Positions 24,841 to 38,317 of a DNA stretch of 64,000 bases are shown here, piece after piece. Positions within the stretch are counted from its first letter, which is position 1. Each line of letters starts with the position of its first letter. A program made the position numbers and the translations under genes. The notes beneath the pieces were generated by a model that had not been told where the DNA came from, made no database searches, and saw nothing but the letters and a program-made list of their open reading frames with translations. Source of the DNA: Ustulina deusta (Eukaryota > Ascomycota > Sordariomycetes > Xylariales > Xylariaceae). The DNA lies in assembly GCA_023159155.1 (NCBI GenBank), contig JAJNNX010000026.1:124001-188000 (forward strand), given 5' to 3'.

Positions 24841-26132
24841 ACAGTCTCATACCCATGAGGCTTCCCGTTTGCTATCCAGGCAAAATCCACAACACAAGGA
24901 TGGCTGAGCCGTATCTATCTCGTCTTATCCTTTCTCAGGTTTGTCGCTATCTTACCCCTGATAGCCCCGATGATCGACCCATTTCCATGCCACAGGGGTC
25001 GCATTAGTCTGCGACTCCTTTTTCCGAAAATAGACTGGTATTTCCATCAGGTTTCAGGCTGCTTTCAGAATCCCGTCCTGTATTGATGGTAGTTTTCCTT
25101 CGAGTTTTACCCTAGCTATGGTTAATGCTGGGGTGGATGTGTTGGCTGGGAAAAGTGGTGGCATGTTGTCCGAAGAGACAAGCGGATGAGCCAGGCAGGC
25201 TCTTGAGCTTAAACTTACAAAGCACAACTGATGGCACTGGCTTATTTCCGCCCAACAGCACTTCAACTGAAAACTAGGTGACTTTGCATATATGTATGTC
25301 TACACTGCTCGCGGACCCGAAGACTTCTTCAATTATGTCCGTGGGTGATGTTGGTTGTTATTTCTATCTATTTAGTTCCTGTGATAGAACAGGAACTCCG
25401 TGTCAGGTAGTTTGAACGACTACATGAGATAGAGGTGTTGTATAGTGGATAATCCGCAGTTTGATCGCAAGTTTCCACCACAAGGTAAAGAAAGAAAGAA
25501 AGCTAGTCAGTCTAGTCATAGGGACCTTCTGGATGGACAGAGCACTCGAACCGTCGTGAAGGCCGAAAATAAAGAGGTTTATTGTAGGTGGTTTCCTGTC
25601 ATCCGTTTAGCTGCTTAGGCATTGATAGCGGTTTCGCTTATAAGCGTGAAATAGTATTACGAAATGAGGTAATAGAATGATTTGTTGAGGCGATTTTCGG
25701 CGTGTATAATAGTGGTGCTGGGGTCGAGTCAAGCTTTGTTTGTCCAGTATCCACAACCGTCTCCATTAGCGGTTCTTCCAGCTGCAAGACGAGGTTCCGA
25801 TGTCGAACCCCCCGTGTTGCTCACGTCACCAATCATCAAGTAGAATGGGGTCCCTCGAGCGAATCAGAACCGATGACAAAGCATCCGGAACCTAAGCAAG
25901 AAGATACTTTCAACAGTCGTTCGACCAATGGCCATGCCACGGCTCTAGATTGCGAGCCCCTGAAAGAAACAACCAAGAAAAGAGAATTCTACTTTCCGAC
26001 TTTCCTCTGACTCAACTGTTCCACAAGTCTTTTAGGTAATCGGGACATACCGCTTAGCTTGTGAAGAAGACCACCTTCCAAGACCTCAACCAATCCTTCG
26101 ACATTTTCGGCTGTTGGTCCTTCATTTCAATC
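24841..26132. other. NAP1 3' flank and SER33 promoter region
   Basis: About 1.3 kb without a supported gene. A 102-codon open frame at 25702-26010 has no recognisable family and a weak start. No strong repeat cluster is seen. Confidence 0.5.
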
Positions 26133-27936
26133 ATGGCGCAAGCACAGAATATCTTGAATGTCCACCCGCGTGATGACGCGCAGAGACATATGAGCGTGTC
26201 GACGTCACCTACAGCCATATTCCAGTCCCCGCATTCCAGCTTTGGCGGGGTATTGGCTCGACGGGGAGTGCCAAAGCAGCTGAAGCCCTTCAATACCCAA
26301 GACATCAAGATCCTCCTCCTCGAAAACGTGAACCAGAGTGGAAAGGACATTTTGACCGCCCAGGGCTACCAAGTCGAGGCTTTGAAAACCTCGTTGCCCG
26401 AAGACCAGCTAATCGAAAAGATCCGGTCAGTCCAAATGAGCCATCACCCATCTCGGACGACTAACACAACATAGAGATGTGCACGTCATTGGCATTCGAT
26501 CCAAAACGAAGCTCAATGACAAGGTCCTAAAAGAGGCCAAGAATCTCCTTGTTATTGGGTGTTTCTGTATCGGAACTAATCAGGTCAACCTTGAATACGC
26601 AGCTCGTCATGGCATTGCTGTTTTCAACTCACCGTTTGCCAACTCACGCAGTGTGGCTGAGCTGGTCATTGCTGAGATCATCACACTTGCGCGTCAACTT
26701 GGTGACCGCTCCAACGAGATGCACCGAGGCACCTGGAATAAAGTGAGCAGCAAATGCTGGGAAATTCGTGGCAAGACACTTGGTCCGTCCTTCCCTCCCC
26801 CTTCGCGACCTGGTTGTCGATACTGACCCTGAGCAATCGACTAGGCATCGTGGGATATGGGCACATTGGATCCCAGTTGTCAGTTTTGGCCGAGGCTATG
26901 GGTATGAACGTCATTTTCTACGACGTTGTGAGCTTGATGGCACTAGGTACTGCCCGACAGGTGCCGACCCTCCAAAGCCTCCTCAACCAGGCAGATTTTG
27001 TCACCCTGCATGTGCCTGAGCTCTCCGAAACTAGGAACATGATTTCCGCCACTCAACTCGCAGAAATGAAGGATGGGTCATATCTGATTAACGCAAGTCG
27101 TGGGACAGTAGTCAACATACCGGCTTTAATCAATGCCATGCGAAGCGGGAAGATCGCAGGCGCCGCTCTTGATGTTTTCCCGACGGAACCTCGTGCTAAT
27201 GGTGACTACTTCAACAACAGCTTGAATGGATGGGACGAAGAGCTTCGTAGTGTGAACAACATTATCCTTACTCCACACATCGGTGGCAGCACTGAAGAAG
27301 CTCAGCGAGCAATTGGCATTGAAGGTATCCTATTTTGGTCACGTTTGATATTCTATATTGTGCTAACTAAGACCCCAATTAGTGGGCGACGCTCTGGTCC
27401 GATACATCAACCAGGGGGTCACAATAGGTAGTGTCAATATGCCAGAGGTCAGCCTCCGCTCAATGGCACCCGAAGAACCAGACTACGCCCGAGTTAGTGA
27501 TTTGTCTGTTTTTTGCCGGTAGTGAAATGAGCTAATTGGGTTTGCAGGTTATCTTTATCCATCAAAACATCCCAGGTGTCCTTCGTAGAGGTGAGATATG
27601 GAATGCATGCTTACGTATACAAGCTAGGTCAACCGCTTACCAGCGCAATAGTGAACGAGATCCTCGGCGAACACAACGTCGATAAGCAGATTAGCGACAG
27701 TAGAGGCGATGTAGGGTCCCTTTTGTGTGCGTGGGTACACAGCCGCTAATGTTGTTTGAACGCAGTGTGCATATCTCATGGCCGACGTGAGCAGCGTTCA
27801 AACCAGCGATCTGAGAGAGATCCTTGATAACCTCGAGGCTCTGAGCTGTGAGCACCAATATCTAAATCTGATGTGATAGCTGGTGGAAGCTAACTTGTAT
27901 GATACAGCTCGCATTTTGACACGTGTATTGTACTAG
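26133..27936 (+). CDS. SER33: D-3-phosphoglycerate dehydrogenase (serine biosynthesis)
   Basis: Oxidises 3-phosphoglycerate to 3-phosphohydroxypyruvate with NAD, the first committed step of serine synthesis in the cytosol. Exons: 26133-26425, 26475-26782, 26845-27324, 27383-27492, 27548-27590, 27652-27710, 27766-27847, 27908-27936; 467 aa, the usual fungal length. Seen: 'DIKILLLENVNQSGKDIL', 'GIRSKTKL', 'GCFCIGTNQVNLEYAARHG', the NAD-binding 'GYGHIGSQ' (about 204-211), 'TLHVPELSETRNMI', the catalytic-Arg region 'LINASRGTVV', 'ALDVFPTEP' and the catalytic-His region 'LTPHIGGSTEEAQ'. An ACT domain (regulatory serine-binding type) closes the protein: 'FIHQNIPGVLRRVNEIL' through 'LEALSSRILTRVLY'. 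The start ATG (MAQAQNIL) is the first with family-like sequence. The paralogue name SER3/SER33 is arbitrary for one copy. Confidence 0.94.
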
Positions 27937-30555
27937 GTAGAGATCGTCGCGGACAGCGGATGGAGTTTGGCAAACGGATTGTTTGCAGCAGCATCCAGTA
28001 ATTCAACTTATGGTATATGAGCAACTACAAGAAGAGCGTTGCAAAACATGGGAATAAAAGTGTCTACTTGTATGGTTAGAGGGGGCTACGGTTTCAACAT
28101 GCTATAGGTACAGTAAAGTTGAGGGGAAAATGCTGGGGAATATTACGTAACGAAAAAAAAAGACTATATCGGGTTCCTTAACAACAGCTTCAAAGGAGTC
28201 ATAGGAAACTTTTATGTAGGTCATGGATTTGGCATGAGGGACCCAAGACCAACATTGTCACAACATTCCCCGAATATTCCGGTAATCGCATGAATGACAA
28301 GGGTAAGAAGATAGATTGGTGCAATTTCTAATGTCGAGCAGAAGGGAAGATAAAAAAGCGCCGATGTTGTGGCACTGCAGCATGTACACTACAGCTGCAG
28401 GATAGTATGCCCTTGCTCCCAGGTACTAGTAGTTAGGTAGGTAGTATAAGTTGTATGTGATGAAGGTCCACTACCATCAATCAATACCTCAGTGTCATTA
28501 GGCAGTGATAGAAGGAGTCAAATACCTAACAAACATGACACTGAAACAAAAGATGGCCAACCACCAGCACTCACGGGAGCACGACCCGAGCCACTCACCA
28601 CGAGGTACCGTAAGATGAAGAAGAAAGAATCGATCGACGGTTCGGGCAAATCAACGACTACGAAACCCAGTGGACGGGGTTGGATTCGGGATGGTTACTT
28701 GCAACGGCAAGAAGGTGCCAAGATGCGTCCCTCTCCAACCTCTTGCACTCGTTTGGGAACCCCTGCAGATATGTCGTACCATGAACCTGTGGCGGGCGCT
28801 TTTTGGTAGTACGGTATAGGTATACTTAAAGAGAAAAAAAGAGAGAGAAAAGTCCCCCGCCACTTTTTCTTCTTCTTCTTAGAAACATGGCCGCCGAGGG
28901 GAGCCTTATGCGATGGTCTTCACGGCTATAATACAGTAGGTAATGCAGTTCACGGTGATAACCAGGTGTTGTCGTTATATGTAAATTGGATCCTTCACAG
29001 GTAGTAAATGTCCATAAGAGAAACGCGCATTGTGCCACATGGCATAATGGGGAATCTCGCGCCAGTGAAGGGTTACCCCTTAAACCTGTCAACAACAACA
29101 ACATTGAATGTGTGACAGCATCATCTGGTAAAACATACTACCTATGCGTATGTATGTTCCTGTTGTAGAACCGAGAGGTACCTAGGTACTTGGAGGTGGG
29201 TGGATGATCTGGTGTCTTATTGGAATACCTACTACAATTATGGGGGCATATATACCATATACATGCAATATGAAAGTATAATCAGAAAAAGGAAGAGAAG
29301 GGGGGCAAGAAAAAAAAATTAGAAAGTGCGAAAATCCACTAATCTGTCATCTCCCTGTGCAGGTTGACAGACCCAATTCCATGGGCTTGTAGGGATGCCG
29401 AAACGAAAATAAAATCGGTGAGGCAAGTTGCGCACGAGCTCAACTGCGGACGAAAGGGCCAACCGCCACCACCCACTGCCTCTGGTATACAACAGCACAA
29501 AAGATAGGTAATCATGGAGCTGGAAGATTCTGAAAAGTAGTCGCTACCTATGTAAGATGAAGCGGTGAGAGGCGTACAGCAGGATACGATGTCGCAGGTC
29601 TGTGGGAACTGAGTCGAAGTAGGTAGATAACCCCATACTCAGTACCTTATGTACCTTACCTTGTATTAGGTATGTACCTAGATAGTGCGGAACCATGCAG
29701 GATTGGCTGGTACCCCTTTAGTCTGCACCTTAGGGAGGCATAGTGTACCAGGTGCTGGGCCCAGCAGGTATTGCCGTGCCTAGAGGTAGGTGGGTAGATA
29801 CATGTGGCCAGTGTACCTGGGTAGGCAGTGTGGTGTAGTGTAGGTGTAGGTGCAGGTGTAGGTACCTACTGTATATTACCTAGGTACATGTAGGTAGGTA
29901 GGAGCATTGAACCGACTCTCTCTCTCCCTCTCCCTCTCTCTCTCTCTCTTAGGCCTAGATAGTCACATCGTTAATGACCGCGGCCTCCCTGTACCGCTTT
30001 GATTGCAGTATAGGTGTACTACCGTAGGTATGTATGTTGTACGGTTTACAGCATAGACCACGAACACTTTTTCCACCCCTGTTTCTGAGAGCTCATGCTA
30101 ACCTCAAACAGGCTACGCGCTCTCCCTTTATCCCCAATATCATCTTTCTTTCCCAAAGGCTGGTAGTCAGCGAATGGAGTCCATCGAGCTCTAACCTGTC
30201 ACTACCACGACTGCTGCTGCTCGAATACTCACCAGCCATCTTCTCGTCCTCTGTCGTTGTTTGTTTTCTTGATTTCCCGTCTCCTAGGGAATAGAGTATT
30301 AAGCCTCATTCAGATACCCTCAGTCGTCGTCTTCGCGTCTCATACCTCTTCCGAGACGGCCCTCTGTCATTGCGGCAGGCCTCTCCTTGCAGTTAGATAC
30401 CTCCTGGTTCTTGATACGCTCCCCTATACCATATCTACCCGGATGCCTTCGACTCTGGCTTCCTCCTAAGTTCCTCTCCGACTTTCCGATTCCTCGCGAC
30501 GCGCCGCATCTATTTTCGATTCTACATCCGTCCAATAAGTCCCGAAAAGCCTCCC
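27937..30555. promoter_or_regulatory. Intergenic region upstream of the class V myosin gene
   Basis: About 2.6 kb. Open frames up to 105 codons lack ATG-led family matches. GGTACC/CCTAGG repeats are dense at about 28420-28445, 29170-29200 and 29610-29900. A TC dinucleotide run lies at about 29915-29950. The last 500 nt before the ATG is pyrimidine-rich, as expected of a fungal promoter and leader. Confidence 0.5.
29610..29951. repeat. GGTACC/CCTAGG repeat cluster followed by (TC)n microsatellite
   Basis: Dozens of overlapping 'aggtag', 'ggtacct' and 'tacctagg' units fill about 290 nt, with a (TC)n run directly after. It is the densest example of the repeat family that marks intergenic DNA here. 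Confidence 0.75.
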
Positions 30556-33500
30556 ATGTCGCATAGCTACGATGTTGGTACGAGAGCTTGGCAGCCCGAT
30601 GCCACCGAGGGCTGGGTGGCATCCGAGGTTGTCGACAAGTCCATTGACGGCGACAAAGTCAAACTGACTTTCAAGTTCGAGAATGGGGAGGTATTCAAAT
30701 TCTACCCAACTGATTATCGCTTAGAAATAACACTGACCTGATCACTTGTGTGCTTCTCTAGACCAAGGAAGTGGTGGTGTCCGTAGACGCTTTGCAAAAT
30801 GGCAACGATCCATCCTTACCACCCCTGATGAACCCATCTATGCTCGAGGCGAGCGATGACCTCACAAACTTGTCTCACCTTAATGAGCCTGCTGGTATGC
30901 TCTCTCTCAAAGTTGCGTACGATCCTTCTACCAGACACGATTGCTGACCTATTCCTCAACAGTTCTCCAAGCGATTCGCCTTCGATACGCCCAGAAGGAG
31001 ATATATACATACAGCGGTATAGTGTTGATAGCTACAAATCCTTTTGCCCGTGTCGATTCCCTCTACGTTCCGGGTATGGTTCAAGTATATGCCGGTAGAC
31101 AGCGTGAAACACAAGCACCCCATTTGTTTGCCATTGCAGAGGAGGCTTTCATGTAGGTCTACACCCTTGCGTTCGGGGGCCAGCATGACTTACACCTGGT
31201 GCAGAAAAATGGTAAAGGATGGCCGAAATCAGACCGTGGTCGTGTCTGGAGAGTCTGGTGCTGGAAAAACAGTCAGTGCCAAATATATCATGCGCTACTT
31301 TGCGACAAGAGAATCTCCAGACAACCCAGGTGGTCGGTCGAAGAAGGGCGCCGAGGCGATGAGCGAGACGGAGGAACAAATCCTGGCGACCAATCCTATC
31401 ATGGAAGCCTTTGGCAATGCTAAGACCACACGTAACGACAACTCCTCGCGATTTGGGAAGTATATCGAGATTATGTTCGATGATAAGACAAACATCATCG
31501 GAGCTCGAATTCGAACGTATCTTTTGGAACGGTCAAGATTGGTATTCCAGCCCCTGAAGGAAAGAAACTACCACATTTTTTACCAGTTGCTGGCCGGAGC
31601 CACAGACAAGGAACGACAAGAATTAGGTCTTTTGCCGGCTGAGCAGTTCGATTATCTCAACCAAGGCAATGCGCCTGTCATCGATGGGGTCGACGATAAG
31701 GCCGAGTTTATGGCCACGAAGAGCTCCTTAAAAACAATTGGAGTCGATACGGCCCAGCAGACAGGCATCTTCAATCTTCTTGCAGGTCTTTTACATCTTG
31801 GCAACGTTAAGATCGGCGCCTCTCGAAACGACAGTGTTTTAGCTCCTACCGAACCGTCTCTCGAACGGGCCTGCGCAATTCTGGGTATCGACGCGACTGA
31901 CTTTGCGAAGTGGATCGTGAAAAAGCAACTAGTTACTCGCGGTGAGAAGATTGTGTCCAACCTCACACAGCAGCAGGCGACTGTTGTTCGTGATTCCGTT
32001 GCTAAATACATTTACTCGAGCCTGTTTGATTGGCTGGTAGAGATCATCAACAGAAGTCTTGCAGCCGACGAGGTTTTAAGCCGTGTTAAGTCCTTCATTG
32101 GTGTCCTAGATATTTACGGTTTTGAGCATTTCGCCAAGAACTCCTTCGAACAATTCTGTATCAATTATGCCAACGAAAAGCTTCAACAACAGTTCAATTC
32201 GCACGTCTTCAGACTTGAACAGGAGGAATATGTTCGAGAGCAAATCGACTGGACATTTATTGAATTCTCCGATAACCAGCCCTGCATCGATCTCATTGAA
32301 GGGAAACTTGGAATTCTATCATTGCTGGATGAAGAATCGAGGTTACCTATGGGTACGGATGAGCAATTCGTTACCAAGCTGCATCATAACTTTTCCGGGG
32401 ACAAGAATAAGTTCTACAAGAAGCCGCGATTTGGCAAGTCGACATTTACGGTGTGCCACTATGCCATTGACGTGACTTATGAGTCCGAAGGTTTCATTGA
32501 GAAGAACAGAGACACAGTCCCTGATGAGCATATGGCGATACTGCGTGCATCAACAAACAAATTCCTCAAACAGGTGTTGAGTGCTGCCTCCGCTGTGCGT
32601 GAAAAGGATGTTGCATCATCAAGTTCGGCTGTCGCCAAGCCCGCGGCTGGGAGGAAGATCGGAGTAGCTGTTAATCGCAAGCCAACTCTTGGTGGTATTT
32701 TCCGCTCGTCGCTTATAGAGCTCATGACTACGATTGGTAACACGAACGTCCACTATATCCGTTGCATCAAACCCAACGAAGCGAAAGAATCCTGGAAATT
32801 TGAGGGCCCTATGGTTCTTAGCCAGCTTCGAGCCTGTGGTGTTCTTGAAACCATTCGCATTAGTTGTGCCGGGTACCCAGGTCGCTGGACGTATGAGGAA
32901 TTTGCTTTGAGATACTATCTGTTGATCCCATCTTCCAGATGGCAGACCGAGATTCGCCAGTTGGTGACGGAAATTTTGGGCAAGGCTCTAGGCTCCCTCA
33001 CTGGGACAGGCAACGATAACTACCAACTAGGCTTGACAAAGATCTTCTTCCGTGCCGGTATGCTCGCGCACCTGGAGAATCTACGACAGAGCCGTATGAG
33101 CGAAGCGGCTATAATGATTCAGAAGAATCTTAGAGCCAAATACTATCGGCGCAAGTACCTGGAAGCACGTGAATCTATCGTCGTATTACAAGCGCTCGCG
33201 CGAGCCTATGGCACGAGGATCAGGGCGCAAGAGCTTCGCACGATCAAGGCAGCCACTACGATTCAAAGAGTCTGGAGAGGTCAGAAGGAGCGAAAAGCAT
33301 TTTTGCAAATACGCAGCAATGTCATTCTTGCCCAGGCAGCTGCTAAGGGTTACCTGCGAAGAAAGGAAATTATGGAGACACGCGTGGGCAATGCTGTCAT
33401 TCTCATCCAGCGTGTGTGGCGCGCGAGACGACAACTTCGCGCTTTCAGGAGTTACCGCAAAAAGGTTGTTCTGGTTCAGAGCCTGTGGCGAGGAAGACAG

Positions 33501-35635
33501 GCGAGAAGGGGATACAAGAAGATGCGAGAGGAGGCTCGCGATCTGAAGCAAATTTCATACAAGCTAGAAAACAAGGTGGTCGAACTTACGCAGTCATTGG
33601 GTACAATGAAGACACAAAACAAGACCCTCCTCAGCCAGGTGGAAAACTACGAAAGTCAGATCAAATCATGGAAGAGCAGACACAATGCTCTCGAGACTCG
33701 CACAAAGGAGTTACAGGCTGAAGCAAATCAAGCCGGTATTGCTGTCGCTAAGTTACAGGCAATGGAAGAAGAAATGAAGAAGTTGCAACAAAACTTCGAC
33801 GATTCTACTATGAATGTCAAGAGGATGCAAGAGGAAGAGAGGGAATTGAAGGAGTCGTTACGTACTGCGAACGATGAACTGCAACGTATCCGAGAAGAAA
33901 CCACGCATCATTTGAACGAGAAGACGACCCTCAGGGAACAGCTCACCCAAATGGCTGAAGAATTGGAACTGGCCAGGCGCTCAGGCCCAATCAATGGCGA
34001 ACTAGTCAACGGCAATGGTGCGCCTTCTCTTCCAAATGGCCTAATTAACCTGGTGTCCTCCAAGAAGCCTAAGCGAAGGAGCGCTGGTGCAGAACCCAGC
34101 ATGATAGACCGATTCAGTGCTGCTTATAACCCTCGGCCCGTATCCATGGCTGTCACCAACAGTCACCGCCCTGGTGCTGGTTTCGTTCCCGGTGTGGACA
34201 CGATCGAGATGGAGCTAGAAACGCTTTTGGCGGACGAGGAAGGCCTCAACGAAGAGGTTACCATGGGTCTCATCAAGAATCTCAAAATTCCTTCACCCAG
34301 TACCAATCCGCCACCATCTGACAAGGAAGTTCTCTTCCCAGCATACCTGATTAACCTCGTGACGTCCGAAATGTGGAATAACGGCTTTGTTAAGGAGTCT
34401 GAGAGGTTTTTGGCCAATGTGATGCAGTCAATTCAACAAGAAGTTATGCAACATGACGGTGAAGATGCCATCAACCCTGGCGCCTTCTGGTTGTCCAATG
34501 TCCACGAGATGCTTTCCTTCGTCTTTCTTGCCGAGGACTGGTACGAGGCGCAGAAGACGGACAACTACGAGTATGACCGGCTGCTGGAAATCGTCAAGCA
34601 TGATCTCGAAAGTCTTGAGTTCAACATCTACCACACTTGGATGAAAATTCTCAAAAAGAAGCTACACAAGATGATCATCCCGGCCATCATCGAGTCTCAG
34701 TCACTGCCCGGCTTCGTTACGAATGAAAGTAATAGATTCCTCGGCAAGCTGCTGCAGTCTAACTCAGCTCCTGCCTACAGCATGGACAACCTCCTCAGCC
34801 TCTTGAACAATGCTTTCCGAGCTATGAAGGCATACTACTTGGAAGACTCAATCATTACCCAGACAGTGACAGAGCTTCTGAATTTAGTTGGTGTTACTGC
34901 TTTTAATGATCTGCTCATGCGACGAAACTTCCTGTCGTGGAAGCGTGGACTCCAGATCAACTATAACATCACTCGCATTGAGGAGTGGTGCAAGAGTCAC
35001 GATATGCCGGAGGGTACTCTAAAGCTCGAACACTTGATGGTACGTCAATCACACACTAGACCAACCATAAATATCACTGTTTGCTAACCCATTTCTAGCA
35101 AGCGACAAAGCTTCTGCAGCTTAAGAAGGCAACGTTGAATGACATTGAGATCATCCAAGACATTTGCTGGATGTAAGTCTGTGTACATGAGGTGACACCA
35201 TTCTGATATTAACAAGTTCCTCAGGCTATCCCCCAATCAAATACAAAAGCTCCTGAACCAGTACCTTGTCGCCGACTACGAACAGCCTATCAATGGAGAA
35301 ATCATGAAAGCTGTAGCGTCGAGAGTAACAGAGAAGAGCGATGTCCTCCTCTTGCAGGCCGTAGATATGGACGACAGTGGCCCATATGAAATTGCCGAGC
35401 CACGTGCTATCACTGCACTTGAGACTTACACACCGTCATGTGAGTTGACGAACCACAATTAAGCTGAAATAGCTACTAACGTAGGACTGTAGGGCTACAA
35501 ACCCCCAGGTTAAAACGGCTAGCGGAGATAGTATCTGCCCAGGCCATTGCTCAGCAAGAGAAGCTAGAAACCGATGAATATGATGGCGAGACAGATCTCG
35601 CCGGTGTCGCGGAAGTCGAGGCTGATGGTGCGTAG
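30556..35635 (+). CDS. MYO2: Class V myosin heavy chain (Myo2/MyoE type)
   Basis: Actin motor that carries vesicles and organelles to hyphal tips. Exons: 30556-30690, 30762-30894, 30963-31152, 31205-35039, 35099-35172, 35225-35439, 35493-35635; 1574 aa. Seen: an N-terminal SH3-like region 'GTRAWQPDATEGWVASEV', P-loop GESGAGKT (about 168-175), switch I 'NDNSSRFGKYIEI', switch II 'LDIYGFEHFAKNSFEQFCIN', and the actin-binding 'HYIRCIKPNEAK'. A neck of about six IQ motifs follows at about 785-930 (for example 'AATTIQRVWRGQKERKAFL'). A coiled coil lies at about 930-1080, then the globular cargo-binding tail with a DIL domain (about 1270-1490; 'GAFWLSNVHEMLSFVFLAED'). Exon 3 joins exon 4 as AT|A, giving 'AFIKMVKDGRNQ'. 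All motor motifs are intact. Confidence 0.96.
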
Positions 35636-36785
35636 AGCCGCATTTTAACCCGCAGACTTCCAGGCTACAACAACCAACCAATAGAAATTCTGTGATCTCG
35701 ATGTGCATGACTTAAAGGTAATATATGATAGATATCGCGGTTGGTGGGAAAATGACGGGTACAATAATGAGCCAAGAACGGGTAGGCTTTCCTGAAGACT
35801 CGCCAGGAGCATCCAGGTTGGCGTTGACGCCTGCGCCGTGGGACAAGCAAGTGACTGCTTGCGTGTACAGCTGTTTAATGGATATCGAGACATGATTGAA
35901 CTAGAAAGCTCTCACACAATCCATGGATGGGGCGTTACAAAGCTGCTTTTTTATGGTTGTCATGTTGGGAGGCTCTCTGGGCGGGGAGAAGAGAGGTGTA
36001 TCAAAAGACGACCAAAGCTATGTAGTATCTACGTGTAGCGGGCTTGTACATGCAGAGAAATTCAATGGTGAGGGGCATAGGTACCCTCAATACTTTTGTT
36101 AATCCTATATCATCAACATGCCCGGTGTTTGGTAGCAGGCTGTGTTACCAGCTGACGGCGACGGTGACTTTGAGAGGCCATTTCACATGCACGTGACTAG
36201 TGGGCATTCTTTCATGCATTCAATGGATGTCAGACAATGCATAAAAATTTCTAGGAGGTAGGTACTTAGGTACCTACTCTTGCACACAACAGCGCTAGTG
36301 CCAGCTCTAGTGCTGCTGCTAAGTTCTCTACTACATTCGCATACGTAGGGCATTATTCTAACTATAAGTTTGCACTTCGTCAACCAAACAGAATACCTTA
36401 AGCACTGCTATTCACTTTTGTTGGGTCAATCGATGTTGGCTTACGTACATGTTGGAACCTACTACCTTAAAAAGGAAACAACTGTAATTTCAAGTGGACG
36501 AGGCGTCTAGATCGGCTCTATTCGTCCAACCCTACCTGACTAAGTAGTTACCCATTGTGGGTTCTGAGCGAGGCATTCGTTCAACACAGCAAGTCGAAAG
36601 CGACAGCACCCATGAGCAGGGGATGGAACAGACAGGCTAGCTTCTTCTATCACGGTACAAATAATCAACTTCGACACCCAGCCGGTGGAGAGGAAAGGGA
36701 CGGTGTAGGCATCCGCAGGGAAAGCAGAGACACAATCACCAAGGGCAACAACAGGGAAAGGAAGAGAAACAGCAAAGAAGACAAG
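35636..36785. other. MYO2 3' flank and FAP7 promoter
   Basis: About 1.15 kb with no supported gene. A small GGTACC/CCTAGG repeat occurs at about 36255-36280. Purine-rich DNA immediately precedes the FAP7 start. Confidence 0.5.
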
Positions 36786-37567
36786 ATGCGCGCAAATCCC
36801 AACATCGTTGTGACAGGCACGCCTGGCGTAGGCAAGACAACACACTGCGAGACGCTAGCCGAGCGCACGAGTCTCCGTCATGTCTCGGTCAACCAGATCG
36901 TCAAGGATAAGGGCTGCCACGAAGGCTGGGATGAGGAGTACCAGAGCTGGATCGTTGATGAGGATAAGGTAGCTTGATATCTTTTATTGCTTCCTTTTTG
37001 TCTCCCTTGCTGCTATTCTCATGATCCCGTCTGAAAAATAAGTCGTGCCACGAGAGGACGAAAACAGGAACCAAGATGAAGACGGAGCTGCAATATGAAG
37101 CTAACTGAAAGGACAACTATATAGTTACTCGATGCCCTCGAAGACGAGGTCGCGGCAGGCGGCTGCATTATCGATTGGCACGCTTGCGACCTGTTTCCAG
37201 AACGATGGGTTGATCTCGTTGTTGTGCTAAGAGTGGACACAACTACGCTATACGACCGGTTGAAGTCGAGGTGAAGACCATGCGATGGATTACGGGATGT
37301 CAAATGCCCGAACAGAACATCATGCGCTAATCAAGATGTGTGTGCAGAAAATACCCTGAGAAGAAATTGCAAGAAAACCTTGATTCGGAGATTATGGATG
37401 TACTACTGCAGGAAGCGCGCGACTCATACGATGAGAACATCGTCGTCGAGCTGACGAGCAATACGATAAATGAGATGGATAGCAATGTGGATCGCATCGA
37501 GGCTTGGATCAAGCAGTGGAAGAAGGACAATCCCCCAGATGACAACAGCGGTGACGGGACAATTTGA
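36786..37567 (+). CDS. FAP7: Adenylate kinase isoenzyme 6 / ribosome factor Fap7
   Basis: NTPase/adenylate kinase of the AK6 (hCINAP) family, needed in late 40S maturation with uS11 (Rps14) in yeast. Exons: 36786-36968, 37125-37270, 37348-37567; 182 aa. Seen: P-loop 'VTGTPGVGKTTHC' (about 9-21), 'HVSVNQIVKDKGCHEGWDEE', 'GGCIIDWHACDLFPERWVDL' (the AMP/substrate region, family 'HGCDFFPERW'), 'VVVLRVDTTTLYDRLKSR', 'KYPEKKLQENLDSEIM' and a C-terminal 'RIEAWIKQW'. The first intron is long (156 nt, branch GCTAAC). The ATG chosen gives the short N-terminus typical of the family. An upstream open frame in the same region is not in frame with family sequence. Confidence 0.93.
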
Positions 37568-38317
37568 GTTCAAGTTATGGTTAGAATTCCTTGTTAGTGT
37601 TGCGGACAGATGAATGAATGAACGATCCGTTAGATTGATATCTGACCTCTTCAGCCGCCACTACAGCGAATACATAGTTATGACGACTGAAAAAAATGCG
37701 CATCCATGCCTATTAGCACCGAGTGAAAGAGATTCAGCATCTAGTAAGATACCTTATATTTTAAGCATTATGCACTGTTGTGAGGCGGCTAGAGGACGAG
37801 GTGGCCTGGGTGGATTATTAACGCCAAATCTTGCACAAAATCCCCAGCTCGTTCCACAGGATAGCGCTGGTGCCAGCAAACAGGGCGTGCGGACCCGAAT
37901 TCGCTGCACGCCGGATGTGTCATTGGCCTAAGAACGTCGGAGCTTACAAATTCTATTCATTGTGAATGCGTAGAGTGAACAACGCCGGAAAACGCGATAT
38001 TTACGACAGCATCTTCATGGTATATATATAAAAGGCCACTTTGAACAAGATTGAAATTGTGCCATAAGAACACCGCCCGGAAATGCCACATTAGATAAAG
38101 AAAGCCAAACAACTTCGCTCAAGCAACCTTCCATTTCTTTTATCGAGTCACAACACGTTTTTATTTTTTATTTTTTTAACGATACGCCGCGGTCCGAACC
38201 CGCGCCGACAACAACAACCACAACAACACTCACAGCAGCATTCTCCGGAAGAGAAGACAGGAAGAAAGAAACAATCATTCATATAAAAATATATATATAT
38301 ATATAAAAATTGGCATC
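37568..38317. promoter_or_regulatory. FAP7 3' flank and HAM1 promoter
   Basis: About 750 nt. A TATA box 'tatatatataaaagg' sits at about 38021-38035, and an (AT)n run lies in the presumed leader at about 38288-38305. An open frame at 37614-37931 begins inside the FAP7 3' region and has no family match. Confidence 0.55.
38021..38035 (+). promoter_or_regulatory. TATA box upstream of HAM1
   Basis: An extended TATATATATAAAAGG lies about 285 nt before the HAM1 ATG, in the right orientation. It is the clearest TATA element in the window. Transcription start is not known. Confidence 0.5.

Noticed and set aside
28492..28809. 105-codon basic open frame before the myosin gene
   Set aside because: It starts only with GTG in the open frame and has no homology or coding-like context.
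37614..37931. 105-codon open frame downstream of FAP7
   Set aside because: Lies in the 3' region of FAP7, no homology. A short resemblance to a Nap1 phrase (Ala-Gln-Asn-Pro-Gln-Leu-Val) appears coincidental.
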